Shown here piece by piece: positions 1-7,801 of a stretch of 64,000 nt of DNA. Under the pieces are notes generated by a model. That model had not been told where the DNA came from and made no database searches. It was given only the letters and a program-made list of their open reading frames with translations. The stretch is from Alphaproteobacteria bacterium (GTDB taxonomy: Bacteria > Pseudomonadota > Alphaproteobacteria > UBA8366): NCBI GenBank assembly GCA_021774335.1, contig JAJFJD010000037.1, positions 1-64,000 of the forward strand, written 5' to 3'. Position numbers and translations under genes: made by a program. Position 1 is the stretch's first letter; each line of letters starts with the position of its first letter.

Positions 1-75
1 ACGAAGCGCCGGGATCGCAGGGCTGCGCTCAAGTTTCTGAAGTGCGCGGTGAAGTGCTACGGCCGGTCGCACGGT
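1..75 (+). pseudogene. Possible IS6-family transposase fragment
   Basis: Frame 1 from the window edge reads KRRDRRAALKFLKCAVKCYG. This resembles the segment of IS6/IS240-type DDE transposases in which a conserved Arg-Asp is followed by AALxFLxxAxxxxGRP, between the first and second catalytic Asp. After about residue 24 the match fades: the expected second Asp region (VTDKLRSYG-like) is absent, and the frame runs on into the 3' end of the neighbouring lyase gene read antisense. I infer a decayed or truncated insertion-sequence remnant. The rest of the element, if any, lies outside the window, and no terminal inverted repeat is visible here. The match is short and could be chance. Confidence 0.35.
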
Positions 76-122
76 ATTGCGGCTGTTAGCGCATTAACCC
101 AGAAATTCGCTTTCGCCGACCT

Positions 123-989
123 TTACAGGCCGTATTTCTTCGCCATCTCCTCGAACTTCGGCAGCTCCAACAAGTCGTTTTGTTCCTGGAAGCTGTTCAT
201 GCGGTCCATATAAGCGGCCGTTGTCCCGGTATTCTTGAGATTCTGCAGAAAGCCTTCCGCTTGCCGGGCGAGGAAACGCGCCAACCCGCCAGCGAAAATC
301 ACAACGCCGTAGCCAAGGTCCTGTAGTTCGGAGGCCGACAGCAAAGGTGTCAATCCGGTCTCCACCATGTTGGCGAGAACCGGTTTGTCGATGGCTTTCG
401 GCACTGCGGTCAGTTCTTCCACGGACCGGGGACTTTCGAAGAAGATCACATCGGCGCCGGCTTCCGCATAGGCGTGGGCACGATCCAAGGCTTCGTCGAA
501 ACCGACGGCGGTGCGCGCGTCGGTGCGGGCGATGATCATGAAATCCTCGTCTTGTCGGGCGTCGAGCGCAGCCTTGAGCTTGCCCACCATCTCGTCCGTT
601 TCGATCAGGGACTTGCCCATGAAATGGCCGCACCGTTTCGGCATTTCCTGGTCTTCGATATGGATACCGGCGACGCCGGCCCGTTCATACTCCCGTACTG
701 TGCGCATGACGTTCAGAGCGTTGCCGTAGCCAGTATCGGCATCGCAAATTAGCGGCAATCCGGACGCATCGGCGAGTTGGGTGGCGCGATGGACCATCTC
801 GGTCATCGTCGTAAGCCCGAGGTCGGGCATGGCCAGACTCGAATGAGAAACGCCCGCACCGGTCATATACATCGCCTCGAAACCCAACCGCTTAATCAGC
901 TTCGCCATCAGCGGATCATAGGTTCCGGGACACATCAGGATGTCCTCCGCTTCGATGAGTTTGCGGAGCTTTGTCGTATGCTTCATCAT
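123..989 (-). CDS. Isocitrate lyase/PEP mutase superfamily lyase (2,3-dimethylmalate lyase or methylisocitrate lyase-like)
   Basis: A 288-residue cytoplasmic enzyme, usual length for the short members of the isocitrate lyase/PEP mutase superfamily. Visible marks are DADTGYGN at about residues 83-90 (metal and substrate binding), the gating-loop motif KRCGH at 118-122, whose Cys is the catalytic residue in the lyases, and the IARTDAR strand around 152-158. Members cleave 2-hydroxy-acids (methylisocitrate, dimethylmalate) retro-Claisen style, or decarboxylate oxaloacetate, or make P-C bonds; the KxCGH cysteine favours a lyase. It is divergent from an aconitase-family dehydratase pair starting at 1102, the pairing expected for a dehydratase-lyase pathway. 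A GAGAGGA ribosome site precedes two adjacent ATG codons (989 or 986). Family is certain; substrate is inferred. Confidence 0.85.
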   Translation of the reverse strand: MMKHTTKLRKLIEAEDILMCPGTYDPLMAKLIKRLGFEAMYMTGAGVSHSSLAMPDLGLTTMTEMVHRATQLADASGLPLICDADTGYGNALNVMRTVREYERAGVAGIHIEDQEMPKRCGHFMGKSLIETDEMVGKLKAALDARQDEDFMIIARTDARTAVGFDEALDRAHAYAEAGADVIFFESPRSVEELTAVPKAIDKPVLANMVETGLTPLLSASELQDLGYGVVIFAGGLARFLARQAEGFLQNLKNTGTTAAYMDRMNSFQEQNDLLELPKFEEMAKKYGL

Positions 990-1101
990 TGAATCCTCTC
1001 AAAATCCCACGCCCGTTTAACACTGGGTATGGTTGCATGCGCGGCCGGAATCCTGAAATCCGCGGATGCGCCGTCGGGCAATCAGTTGAAGGAACGCGCC
1101 C

Positions 1102-2355
1102 ATGGGCATGACAATGGTGGAGAAGATTCTCGCACGATCGGCGGGGTTGGAGACGGTGACACCAGGCGATCTCGTCACGGTCAATGTCGAGACGGCGGTG
1201 GTCATCGACCAGAACTTCATGCACAACCGGATGCGCGAACCAAAGGAAGTCTTCGATCCCGACAAGATCGTCATCATGCTGGACCATATCGCGCCGGCCG
1301 ACAGTCCTATGCGAGCGAGTATGCATAAGGCGGCGCGTCGGTTCGCGGAGAAGCACGGCATCACCAAGTTCCACGACGTGAACAACGGCTTGGGTATCTG
1401 CCATCAACTGGTCGCCGATTTCGGCTATGCGATCCCGGGAACGCTGCTCGCCTGCGTCGACTCGCACACGTGCAGCGCCGGCGCCTTCAATTGCGCCGCA
1501 CGTGGCATCGGCCATCCAGAAATGAGTTACGTCTGCGCCACGGGCCAGACCTGGTTTCCGGTGTGCGAAACAATCCGCTACGAGCTGACCGGCGAGTTGG
1601 CGCCGCTGCTGAACGGGAAGGACATCATCCTGCAGATCGCCAACGATTACGGCGAACACGCAATGCACAATGTCGAGTTCGTCGGCGATGGCGTCACCAG
1701 CATGAGCATGAACGCGCGGCGCACCCTGGCCACCATGTGCGCCGAGATCAGCGCCGAGTTCGCCGTATTCGAAGCCGACGAGTTGTGCCAAGCCCATGTC
1801 CGGGAACGCAATCCGACTGTCCAGTTCGAGCCGCAAGTTGCGGATCCCGATGCCGAATTCGCCGCCAAACGCACGGTCGACCTCGGCGCGATCGAACCGT
1901 TGGTCGCCTACCCCGATACGGTCGTCGAAAACGCCCGGCCGGTTTCCGAAGCTGACCAGTCCCACATAGATCAAGCCTTTATCGGTTCGTGCGCCAATGG
2001 GACGCTTGATGATTTCGAGATCGCAGCCCGCGTCGTTAAAGGCAAGAAGGTTGCCCCAGGCACGCGCTTCATCGTTACGCCCGGATCGCAAGCGATCTAT
2101 TTGGAGGCAATCCGGCGCGGCTACGTCGAAACGTTGATGGAAGCCGGCGCCGTCGTGACAAACTCAACCTGTGGCGCGTGTTGCGGCTACAGCAACGGCA
2201 TTCTGGCGCCGGGAGAGAAATGCGTCACCGCGTCGACCCGGAATTTCAAGGGGCGAATGGGCAGCCCCGAGGCCGAGATCTATCTCGCCTCCCCAGCGAC
2301 GGTGGCCGCCACCGCTATCCGCGGCGCGCTGACCGATCCGCGTGAACTGGTATAA
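1102..2355 (+). CDS. Aconitase-superfamily dehydratase, large subunit (LeuC/DmdA-like)
   Basis: 417 residues, matching the stand-alone large subunits of isopropylmalate isomerase, homoaconitase and 2,3-dimethylmalate dehydratase. The three expected [4Fe-4S] ligands are present: Cys297 in IGSCANG and Cys357/Cys360 in TCGACC. The DSHTC motif near residue 120 is also family-typical. It carries out reversible dehydration/hydration of a 2-hydroxy acid together with the small subunit that begins 11 nt after its stop. Start at the ATG after GAAGGAA with 7-nt spacing; another ATG lies two codons later. No leucine-pathway genes (leuA, leuB) lie nearby, while a methylisocitrate-lyase-family gene is divergent, so I favour a catabolic alkylmalate/alkylcitrate role over leucine synthesis. 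This is inference. Confidence 0.88.
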   Translation: MGMTMVEKILARSAGLETVTPGDLVTVNVETAVVIDQNFMHNRMREPKEVFDPDKIVIMLDHIAPADSPMRASMHKAARRFAEKHGITKFHDVNNGLGICHQLVADFGYAIPGTLLACVDSHTCSAGAFNCAARGIGHPEMSYVCATGQTWFPVCETIRYELTGELAPLLNGKDIILQIANDYGEHAMHNVEFVGDGVTSMSMNARRTLATMCAEISAEFAVFEADELCQAHVRERNPTVQFEPQVADPDAEFAAKRTVDLGAIEPLVAYPDTVVENARPVSEADQSHIDQAFIGSCANGTLDDFEIAARVVKGKKVAPGTRFIVTPGSQAIYLEAIRRGYVETLMEAGAVVTNSTCGACCGYSNGILAPGEKCVTASTRNFKGRMGSPEAEIYLASPATVAATAIRGALTDPRELV

Positions 2356-2366
2356 GGGATTCCGAT

Positions 2367-2879
2367 ATGCGCTTTAACGGTAAGACATGGAAGTTCGGCG
2401 ACCATATCAACACCGATCTCATCCTCCCGGGTCCGGTCATGCTGTTGCCATTCGATGAGCAACCAAAATATGCGTTTCAGGCCAACCGCCCCGGCTGGGC
2501 CGATGAGGTCTCGGAGGGAGATGTGATTGTTGCCGGACAGAACTTTGGCACCGGTTCGGGCCGACCCGCGGCCCGCTCGCTGAAGGAACTCGGGGTCACA
2601 TGCATCATCGCCGAATCGATCAACGGACTGTTCTTCAGGAACTGTGCGAATTACGGCGTCTTCGCGTTGGAGTGCCCGGGCATCTCAGAACTCATCGAGG
2701 AAGGCGACGAAATAGAGGTCGAGTTCGGCCAGTTCACGGTGCGCAACAAACGCACCGGCGAGGTTCTGCAAGGTAAGCGTTTTCCCGAAGTAATCATGGA
2801 GGTCATGGAGGCCGGCGGCATCTATCCGATGATGGAGCAGAGGGGATTGCTCGCGGAACCCAACCCGGAAACGGCGTAG
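2367..2879 (+). CDS. Aconitase-superfamily dehydratase, small subunit (LeuD/DmdB-like)
   Basis: 170 residues, the swivel domain that completes the active site of the upstream large subunit. The substrate-binding motif, usually GSSREHA in isopropylmalate isomerase or aconitase, is GTGSGRPAARSLK around residues 61-73. This is the form seen in homoaconitase/dimethylmalate-type small subunits, so it helps argue against a plain LeuD. The FGDHINTDLILPG segment near the N terminus is typical. It lies 11 nt downstream of the large subunit with no promoter space, so the two are one transcription unit. Family confidence is high; the true substrate cannot be read from sequence alone. Confidence 0.87.
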   Translation: MRFNGKTWKFGDHINTDLILPGPVMLLPFDEQPKYAFQANRPGWADEVSEGDVIVAGQNFGTGSGRPAARSLKELGVTCIIAESINGLFFRNCANYGVFALECPGISELIEEGDEIEVEFGQFTVRNKRTGEVLQGKRFPEVIMEVMEAGGIYPMMEQRGLLAEPNPETA

Positions 2880-2984
2880 ATATTTCGCCGCTCAAGACGG
2901 GCTTCGGAGCCGCAAGCATCTTGCAACGGTGATCGGCCAACCGGCCTCGCGCCAACGCGTTTCACGTCACTCAAAGGGATCATC

Positions 2985-4148
2985 ATGGAGACCCAGCCTG
3001 AGTTCTCTTCGGTTCCCGTCCCGCGGTTCGCCGAAGATCATCCCCTGTATCCGGTCCATGGTCGGCAAGCGTGGTTAGGGCCCGATTTGGCGCGAAATCC
3101 CGATGCCTGGACTTACGCGTTAACCGCACCGCAAATCGAAGAGCTGTGTGACGCGATCCGGCGGGTGGCGACCATGGGGATCGATGTCGTTGACATCCGC
3201 GCAAAGGACTTTCCCTTGCCTTCGTGGCGCCCGATTTTGGAGCGGGTGCGCGAAGACATGTTCGAAGGCCGCGGCTTCGCCTTACTGCGCGGATTTCCCG
3301 TTGCGGAGTTATCGCCGCTACAACGCTGCCTGGGTTACTTCGGTATTGGGTCGCATTTCGGTCATGCGACCTCGCAGAATGCCAAGGGGCATGCGGTTGG
3401 GCATGTCTGTGATATTGGCGTCGACGCACGGGCGGTTACGGGCCGTGGGTATCAATCCAATTTTCGCCTAGCCTACCATAGCGATTCGTCCGACGTGGTC
3501 GCGCTCTTGTGTATCAACAAGGCGGAAACCGGCGGTTTGAGCAGTTTGGTCAGCTCGGCGACCCTCTACAACGAAATGCTCAAGTGCCGGCCGGACCTCG
3601 TGCGTGTCCTCATGGGGGGCGTATACCGCGACCGCCGTGAGGAGATTCCGCCAAACCAGGGTCCGTGGTATGTGGTTCCCGTGTTCAACCCGCATGATGG
3701 TCGAGTTTTTACGACCTATGTGCGTAGCACGGTTCGCAAGGCGCAGCGATTTTCCGAGGTGCCGCGCATCTCGCCGCAACTCGAAGAGGCGATGGATCTC
3801 CTCGATGCTATGGCGAATGATCCGGCCTACCATCTCAATATGGATTTCCTGCCGGGAGACATTCAGTTCGTGTGCAATCACTTCCTGCTGCATTCCCGGA
3901 CCAGTTTCGAAGATCCCCCAGACCGGAATTTACGCCGGCATTTATTACGACTGCATCTGGCCTGTCCGGACGGTCCCGCTCTTCCGCCGGTCTACGAAAA
4001 CTTGCGCGGTTTCAACAAGCACGGCCGTCCGGGAGGCATGTTGCTCTCAGGTGTGCGCCTCAATGCCCCGCTGGAGCCTGTCGACGGCGGTCCCGGGGTA
4101 TTCGCGCAACGCCGAAAGCAAGATTTCAATGCATCCTCGGATGGGTGA
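2985..4148 (+). CDS. TauD/TfdA-family Fe(II)/2-oxoglutarate dioxygenase (copy 1)
   Basis: 387 residues. The facial triad is visible as His165-x-Asp167 (YHSDSSD) and His303 (LLHSRTSF), with the 2-oxoglutarate-binding Arg in RRHLLRLH about 12 residues later. Enzymes of this fold couple 2-oxoglutarate decarboxylation to hydroxylation, often releasing sulfite, amine or alcohol from the substrate. It is most like the copy at 6667-7779: both begin with a W-x-G-P-D-x-A-R motif, share QNAKGHxxGHVxDxG and YRDRREEIP, and end in a Pro/Gly-rich tail. Ribosome site AAAGGGA sits 6 nt before ATG. It starts about 105 nt after the dehydratase small subunit on the same strand, so co-transcription is possible. 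Substrate unknown. Confidence 0.85.
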   Translation: METQPEFSSVPVPRFAEDHPLYPVHGRQAWLGPDLARNPDAWTYALTAPQIEELCDAIRRVATMGIDVVDIRAKDFPLPSWRPILERVREDMFEGRGFALLRGFPVAELSPLQRCLGYFGIGSHFGHATSQNAKGHAVGHVCDIGVDARAVTGRGYQSNFRLAYHSDSSDVVALLCINKAETGGLSSLVSSATLYNEMLKCRPDLVRVLMGGVYRDRREEIPPNQGPWYVVPVFNPHDGRVFTTYVRSTVRKAQRFSEVPRISPQLEEAMDLLDAMANDPAYHLNMDFLPGDIQFVCNHFLLHSRTSFEDPPDRNLRRHLLRLHLACPDGPALPPVYENLRGFNKHGRPGGMLLSGVRLNAPLEPVDGGPGVFAQRRKQDFNASSDG

Positions 4149-4241
4149 GTTCGGTTGGTGCTAGAATGTTAACAATTGGCTCGCAGGGCGGGCCTTATGG
4201 AATAATGGCAACAGCCAACCAGTGATGGGAGGAATGCATTG

Positions 4242-5315
4242 ATGCGTCCTTTACCGGCGACCCCGATCGATTCCCCGGCAGCATGGCGGCCGGATGATTT
4301 CAAGGAGGACGATTCTTGGATCGTCCGTTTCGACCCGGAAATGCTCGACGAGTTGGATTCCGCGGTTGCAACCTGCAAACAGCGCGGTATCGGCGCCTTC
4401 GAGGCGACAAAGGATGATTTCGTCGTGCCCCGCGTTGCGACCTGCCTGCGCGAGATAGAACGGGAATTGGATTCCGGCAGGGGCTTTGTAATGTTGCGGG
4501 GGCTGCCGGTTGAAAAATACACGGCCGACGACCTTCGCTTGCTCTATTGGGGGTTGGGTGTCCATCTCGGTACGCCGATCAGCCAAAACGGCCTCGGCGA
4601 ACTCATCTCGGAGGTGACGGACCGCGGCTACGACCGTTCGGTCGAGAACGTCCGGGGGTACACGACACGCGGCGGGCAAAATCCGCACACCGACCACGGT
4701 GACGTCGTCGGCCTGCTATGCGTCCATCCGGCGAAATCCGGCGGGAAAAGCGCGATTGCCAGCAGTATTTCTGTCTTCAACGAGATAGTGCGCACGCGGC
4801 CGGACTATTTGCATTACCTCGGGACGGGCCTTCACTGGGATTTGCGCGGCGAAGGGCCAACGCGCGATTTGGACGAAGTGACGAACAATGAGCTCCCCAT
4901 GTTCAGTTATTTCGATGGCGCACTGTCGGTAAAGTTCAACGCGAAGACATCCGTTGCCGGCATGAAAAAGGCGGGGATGCCCTTAAGCGAAGAAGCCTTG
5001 GCCGCGATTGCCTATGTCAGCGACTTGGCGCGCAGCGACGCTTTCAGGCTCGATATGGACTTTCAGCCGGGCGACATTCAACTGTTGTGCAATCATTCGA
5101 TCATGCACGCACGTACCGGTTACGAAGACTGGCTGGAAGAAAACCGTCGTCGGCGCTTGTACCGTTTGTGGGTGAATCTACCGAACGGGCGCAAGCTTGC
5201 GCCGGAATTCGCCGACCGGACGAACATGGGCTACATGGCGGGCTTCTATGCCACGGATGACGCGCAATACTGGGCCGGGTCGTCCAAAGACCAAATCGAA
5301 GCCCGTGAAATTTAG
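4242..5315 (+). CDS. TauD/TfdA-family Fe(II)/2-oxoglutarate dioxygenase (copy 2)
   Basis: 357 residues from the ATG at 4242, preceded by GGGAGGA with 8-nt spacing; a TTG one codon earlier is less likely. Metal ligands are His149-x-Asp151 (PHTDHGD) and His289 (IMHARTGY), followed by the RRRLYRLW 2-oxoglutarate-binding arginine segment. The FQPGDIQLLCNHS strand before the distal His is shared with copies 1 and 4, so this belongs to the same subfamily but is clearly divergent from both. It follows copy 1 on the same strand after 93 nt. Nothing in the sequence fixes the substrate. Together with the neighbours it suggests a small set of specialised oxygenases rather than recent duplicates. Confidence 0.85.
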   Translation: MRPLPATPIDSPAAWRPDDFKEDDSWIVRFDPEMLDELDSAVATCKQRGIGAFEATKDDFVVPRVATCLREIERELDSGRGFVMLRGLPVEKYTADDLRLLYWGLGVHLGTPISQNGLGELISEVTDRGYDRSVENVRGYTTRGGQNPHTDHGDVVGLLCVHPAKSGGKSAIASSISVFNEIVRTRPDYLHYLGTGLHWDLRGEGPTRDLDEVTNNELPMFSYFDGALSVKFNAKTSVAGMKKAGMPLSEEALAAIAYVSDLARSDAFRLDMDFQPGDIQLLCNHSIMHARTGYEDWLEENRRRRLYRLWVNLPNGRKLAPEFADRTNMGYMAGFYATDDAQYWAGSSKDQIEAREI

Positions 5316-5444
5316 ACCCCGTGTGGGCGTTGCCGTCCCCAATCGTCTTCGTCTCGTTGCGAGGCAGGGGCAAGCCATGGGTACCGGCTACGGCCGACAT
5401 GCGCTCCAACCGTGGATGCACCGGACCTCAACGGGCGGACGCAC

Positions 5445-6335
5445 CTAAGCGGCCAGGGGCGCGTAGAAGGGTTGCGTCCCCTTGAGGACAAGACGATGCA
5501 TGAGCCGTGGATCGTCGCGGCCGAACCCCTTGCGACTGTGCATCACAGTACGGTTGTCCCACAAAATCATGTCACCGACTTGCCAGTTCTGTTCCCAGAC
5601 GAATTCTTCTTGGGTTGCGTGCGCCCAGAGTTGGTCGAGCAAATCATTACTCTCGTCCACCGGCATTCCCATGATGTAACCATTGATCCGCCGTCCCAGA
5701 TACAGGACATCGCGCCCGGTTTCGGGATGGGTCATGATTATCGGGTGAATTGGGCCAGGGATGCGCCGCACGTCATCGGTGCCTGGATCCTTCAAGCCTG
5801 GCCGGATGGTGCCGTCGCTACTGTGTACCTTTTCATGCTTGAGCGTTTTTCCGTCGATTGCGCGGTGCAAGTCCAGCGGTAATGTTTCCAAAGCCATATA
5901 CATATTGCAGAATCGGGTTTCACCGCCGCCCTTGCTGGGCACCTGTAGGGCGTGCAGCATGCTGCCCATCGGCGGTTCTTCCAGATAGTTCATGTCCGTG
6001 TGCCAATAGGCTTCGCTACTTCCCAACGAACCGGTCTTCTTGCCTTTCTTATCGACGATGTTCGTGATCCGGCTCAATTCCGGCATGTTTGGATACCATC
6101 CCTTACCGGTTAACAAAGCCTTCGGTGAGAGTTCCAAAGGACAGAAGCCTCGGCCGAATGCGAGATGGGTTTCATCGTCGAAGTCCTGACCTCGGATGCG
6201 CAACACCAGATGCTCCATCCATGCGGCGCGAATTGCGGCGAAGTCCGCCTCGGTCATCGCGTTAATATCGAAGTTGGTGATATCTGCGCCAAGTGCGGCG
6301 CCCGTTGGAATTATTTCGACTGTTGACGTCGTCAT
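5445..6335 (-). CDS. TauD/TfdA-family dioxygenase, short canonical type (copy 3)
   Basis: 296 residues from the ATG at 6335, which has GGAG 7 nt upstream; an in-frame extension of 14 codons to 6377 lacks a ribosome site. It has the canonical taurine/2,4-D dioxygenase architecture: EIIPTGAALGADI at the N terminus, His112-x-Asp114 in YWHTDMNY, His266 in VMHSRKGF and the 2-oxoglutarate-binding Arg281 in MHRLVLKG. Length and motifs are those of TauD, TfdA and AtsK, so this copy is the best candidate for a genuine sulfonate, sulfate-ester or phenoxyacid-type substrate. It is convergent with copy 2 (129 nt between stops), and the stop of copy 4 lies 331 nt upstream. Confidence 0.88.
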   Translation of the reverse strand: MTTSTVEIIPTGAALGADITNFDINAMTEADFAAIRAAWMEHLVLRIRGQDFDDETHLAFGRGFCPLELSPKALLTGKGWYPNMPELSRITNIVDKKGKKTGSLGSSEAYWHTDMNYLEEPPMGSMLHALQVPSKGGGETRFCNMYMALETLPLDLHRAIDGKTLKHEKVHSSDGTIRPGLKDPGTDDVRRIPGPIHPIIMTHPETGRDVLYLGRRINGYIMGMPVDESNDLLDQLWAHATQEEFVWEQNWQVGDMILWDNRTVMHSRKGFGRDDPRLMHRLVLKGTQPFYAPLAA

Positions 6336-6666
6336 CGCCTGGCTCCAAAGAAGCGTCTGTTGGGTGCGGCCGACCATTTTGACCCGGGATACGGCACCGC
6401 GAGCGACCGCACGGCTCTCCTATGCATACACGACAGTATGGGCCGTTGCGCGAGCATCGCAAAATATCCAGGCTTCGGCGGTGGGAATTTGTCAGTTACG
6501 AACACCGATGTTCGACATGCGTTAATCCGAGGTTTGGGCAAACACATCGCTCGTCCCGCCAATCCCTGGCCGTCCAGAGGCACCGTCTCTCCGCCATGGG
6601 GGTCGACGAAGATTTTCCAACCCCGCTTGTCGGCACGGCGTCCGAATTGATGCCTTGGCCGCTGTT
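6336..6666. other. Noncoding gap between two dioxygenase genes
   Basis: 331 nt between the start of the copy 3 dioxygenase and the stop of the copy 4 dioxygenase, both on the minus strand. Open frames inside it are short, lack ribosome sites and show no recognisable motif. Because copy 3 is so far from copy 4, it probably has its own promoter in the part of this gap near 6340-6450. I see no convincing operator or terminator hairpin. Confidence 0.4.
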
Positions 6667-7779
6667 CTATGGCCGCAGGCCGGCCGGCTCAGGCTGACGC
6701 AAAGTGCTATCGCCGGCACCGCCGTCTTCAATGTCCAGCGGCGCGTGCCGCACGCCGTCTGGCGCAATAATGCCGCCCGGCCGGTTTCCCGCGGTGCGGA
6801 CCTGATAGTCGAACATCGCCTCCGGCACCGGCGGGGCGTCATTGCAGGCGACCCATAGACGGAGCAAGTGACGCTTGCGCCCGGGTTCCTCCCAATCGTC
6901 GAAGGCGGTTCGGCTATGAAGGATCCAATGATTGCAGAGAAATTGCATATCGCCGGGCTGGAATTCCATATCGAGATGCACTTGGTCGTCTTCGGCGATC
7001 GCATCGAATAGATCCATTGCCTCTTCCTGGGCCGGCGACAGCCGCGGTACGTCCTCGAAGCGTTGGGCTTTTCGGATGCTCGACCGGACATAGACGGTGA
7101 AAAGGCGGTCATCCCTAAAATTAAAGGCCGGGAGCGCATACCATGCGTGTTTGCCGGCCGGGATCTCCTCGCGCCGGTCCCGATAGAGTGGCTCTGTTAG
7201 GGTCGCCGCGAGATCCGGCCGCCGCTTAATCATTTCATTGTAGATCGTCACCGATGGCGCGATCGTCGAAAGTCCGCCTGATTTCGGGGTCGTCAACGAC
7301 AACAGCCCGACAATGTCGCCGGCATCGCAGTGATACGGCAGGCGCGCAGCCGTCTGGTAGCCCCGTGCCGTGGGTTTCGCGTAATCGAACCCGAGGTCGC
7401 GGACATGGCCGAGCGTATGGCCCTTGGCATTCTGCGGCAGTGCCTCGTCGCCAAGACACATGCCGACGATCCAAAAAGCGATTGCGGCCTGCCGATAGCT
7501 GAGCCGGTCGATGGGCAAACCGCGAATCAAGGCAAAGCCACGCCCGAATAATATGTCTCGCCGAATGCGGCGAAGGACGGGTGACAGCAGCGGCAAGGCG
7601 GTTGTGTCCGGTGTGATCTGCATAAGGTCGAGCCCCCGCCGGTCGAGTTCGATCGCCGCGTCGACGAGCGCCGCCGCCTCTGCAGCGGTCAGGACGTGGG
7701 TCCAGGACTCCGGTTGTCGGGCCATGTCGGGCCCATACCATGCGGCGGGACTGGAACTCGATTTCAAGCTGTCAGCCAT
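6667..7779 (-). CDS. TauD/TfdA-family Fe(II)/2-oxoglutarate dioxygenase (copy 4)
   Basis: 370 residues, paralogous to copy 1 at 2985. Metal ligands are His150-x-Asp152 (YHCDAGD, with Cys between the ligands where the other copies have Ser or Thr) and His288 (ILHSRTAF), followed by KRHLLRLW. Copies 1 and 4 share the N-terminal W-x-G-P-D-x-A-R motif, QNAKGH, YRDRREEIP, the VRSSIRKAQRF-like strand and the C-terminal RPGG segment. Start chosen at the ATG 9-10 nt after AGGAAGGA. It begins 22 nt after the stop of copy 5, so copies 5 and 4 form an operon. The Cys inside the iron motif is worth noting but does not by itself predict loss of activity. Confidence 0.85.
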   Translation of the reverse strand: MADSLKSSSSPAAWYGPDMARQPESWTHVLTAAEAAALVDAAIELDRRGLDLMQITPDTTALPLLSPVLRRIRRDILFGRGFALIRGLPIDRLSYRQAAIAFWIVGMCLGDEALPQNAKGHTLGHVRDLGFDYAKPTARGYQTAARLPYHCDAGDIVGLLSLTTPKSGGLSTIAPSVTIYNEMIKRRPDLAATLTEPLYRDRREEIPAGKHAWYALPAFNFRDDRLFTVYVRSSIRKAQRFEDVPRLSPAQEEAMDLFDAIAEDDQVHLDMEFQPGDMQFLCNHWILHSRTAFDDWEEPGRKRHLLRLWVACNDAPPVPEAMFDYQVRTAGNRPGGIIAPDGVRHAPLDIEDGGAGDSTLRQPEPAGLRP

Positions 7780-7801
7780 TGATCACAAATCCTTCCTGGT
7801 C

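Noticed and set aside
916-2091. A 391-residue minus-strand frame
   Set aside because: It is antisense to the dehydratase large-subunit gene, which has conserved Fe-S cysteines; the frame is a GC-rich shadow.
6522-7139. A 205-residue minus-strand frame overlapping the dioxygenase gene
   Set aside because: It lies in another frame of a gene with clear His-x-Asp motifs, has Arg/Ser-rich shadow composition and no ribosome site.
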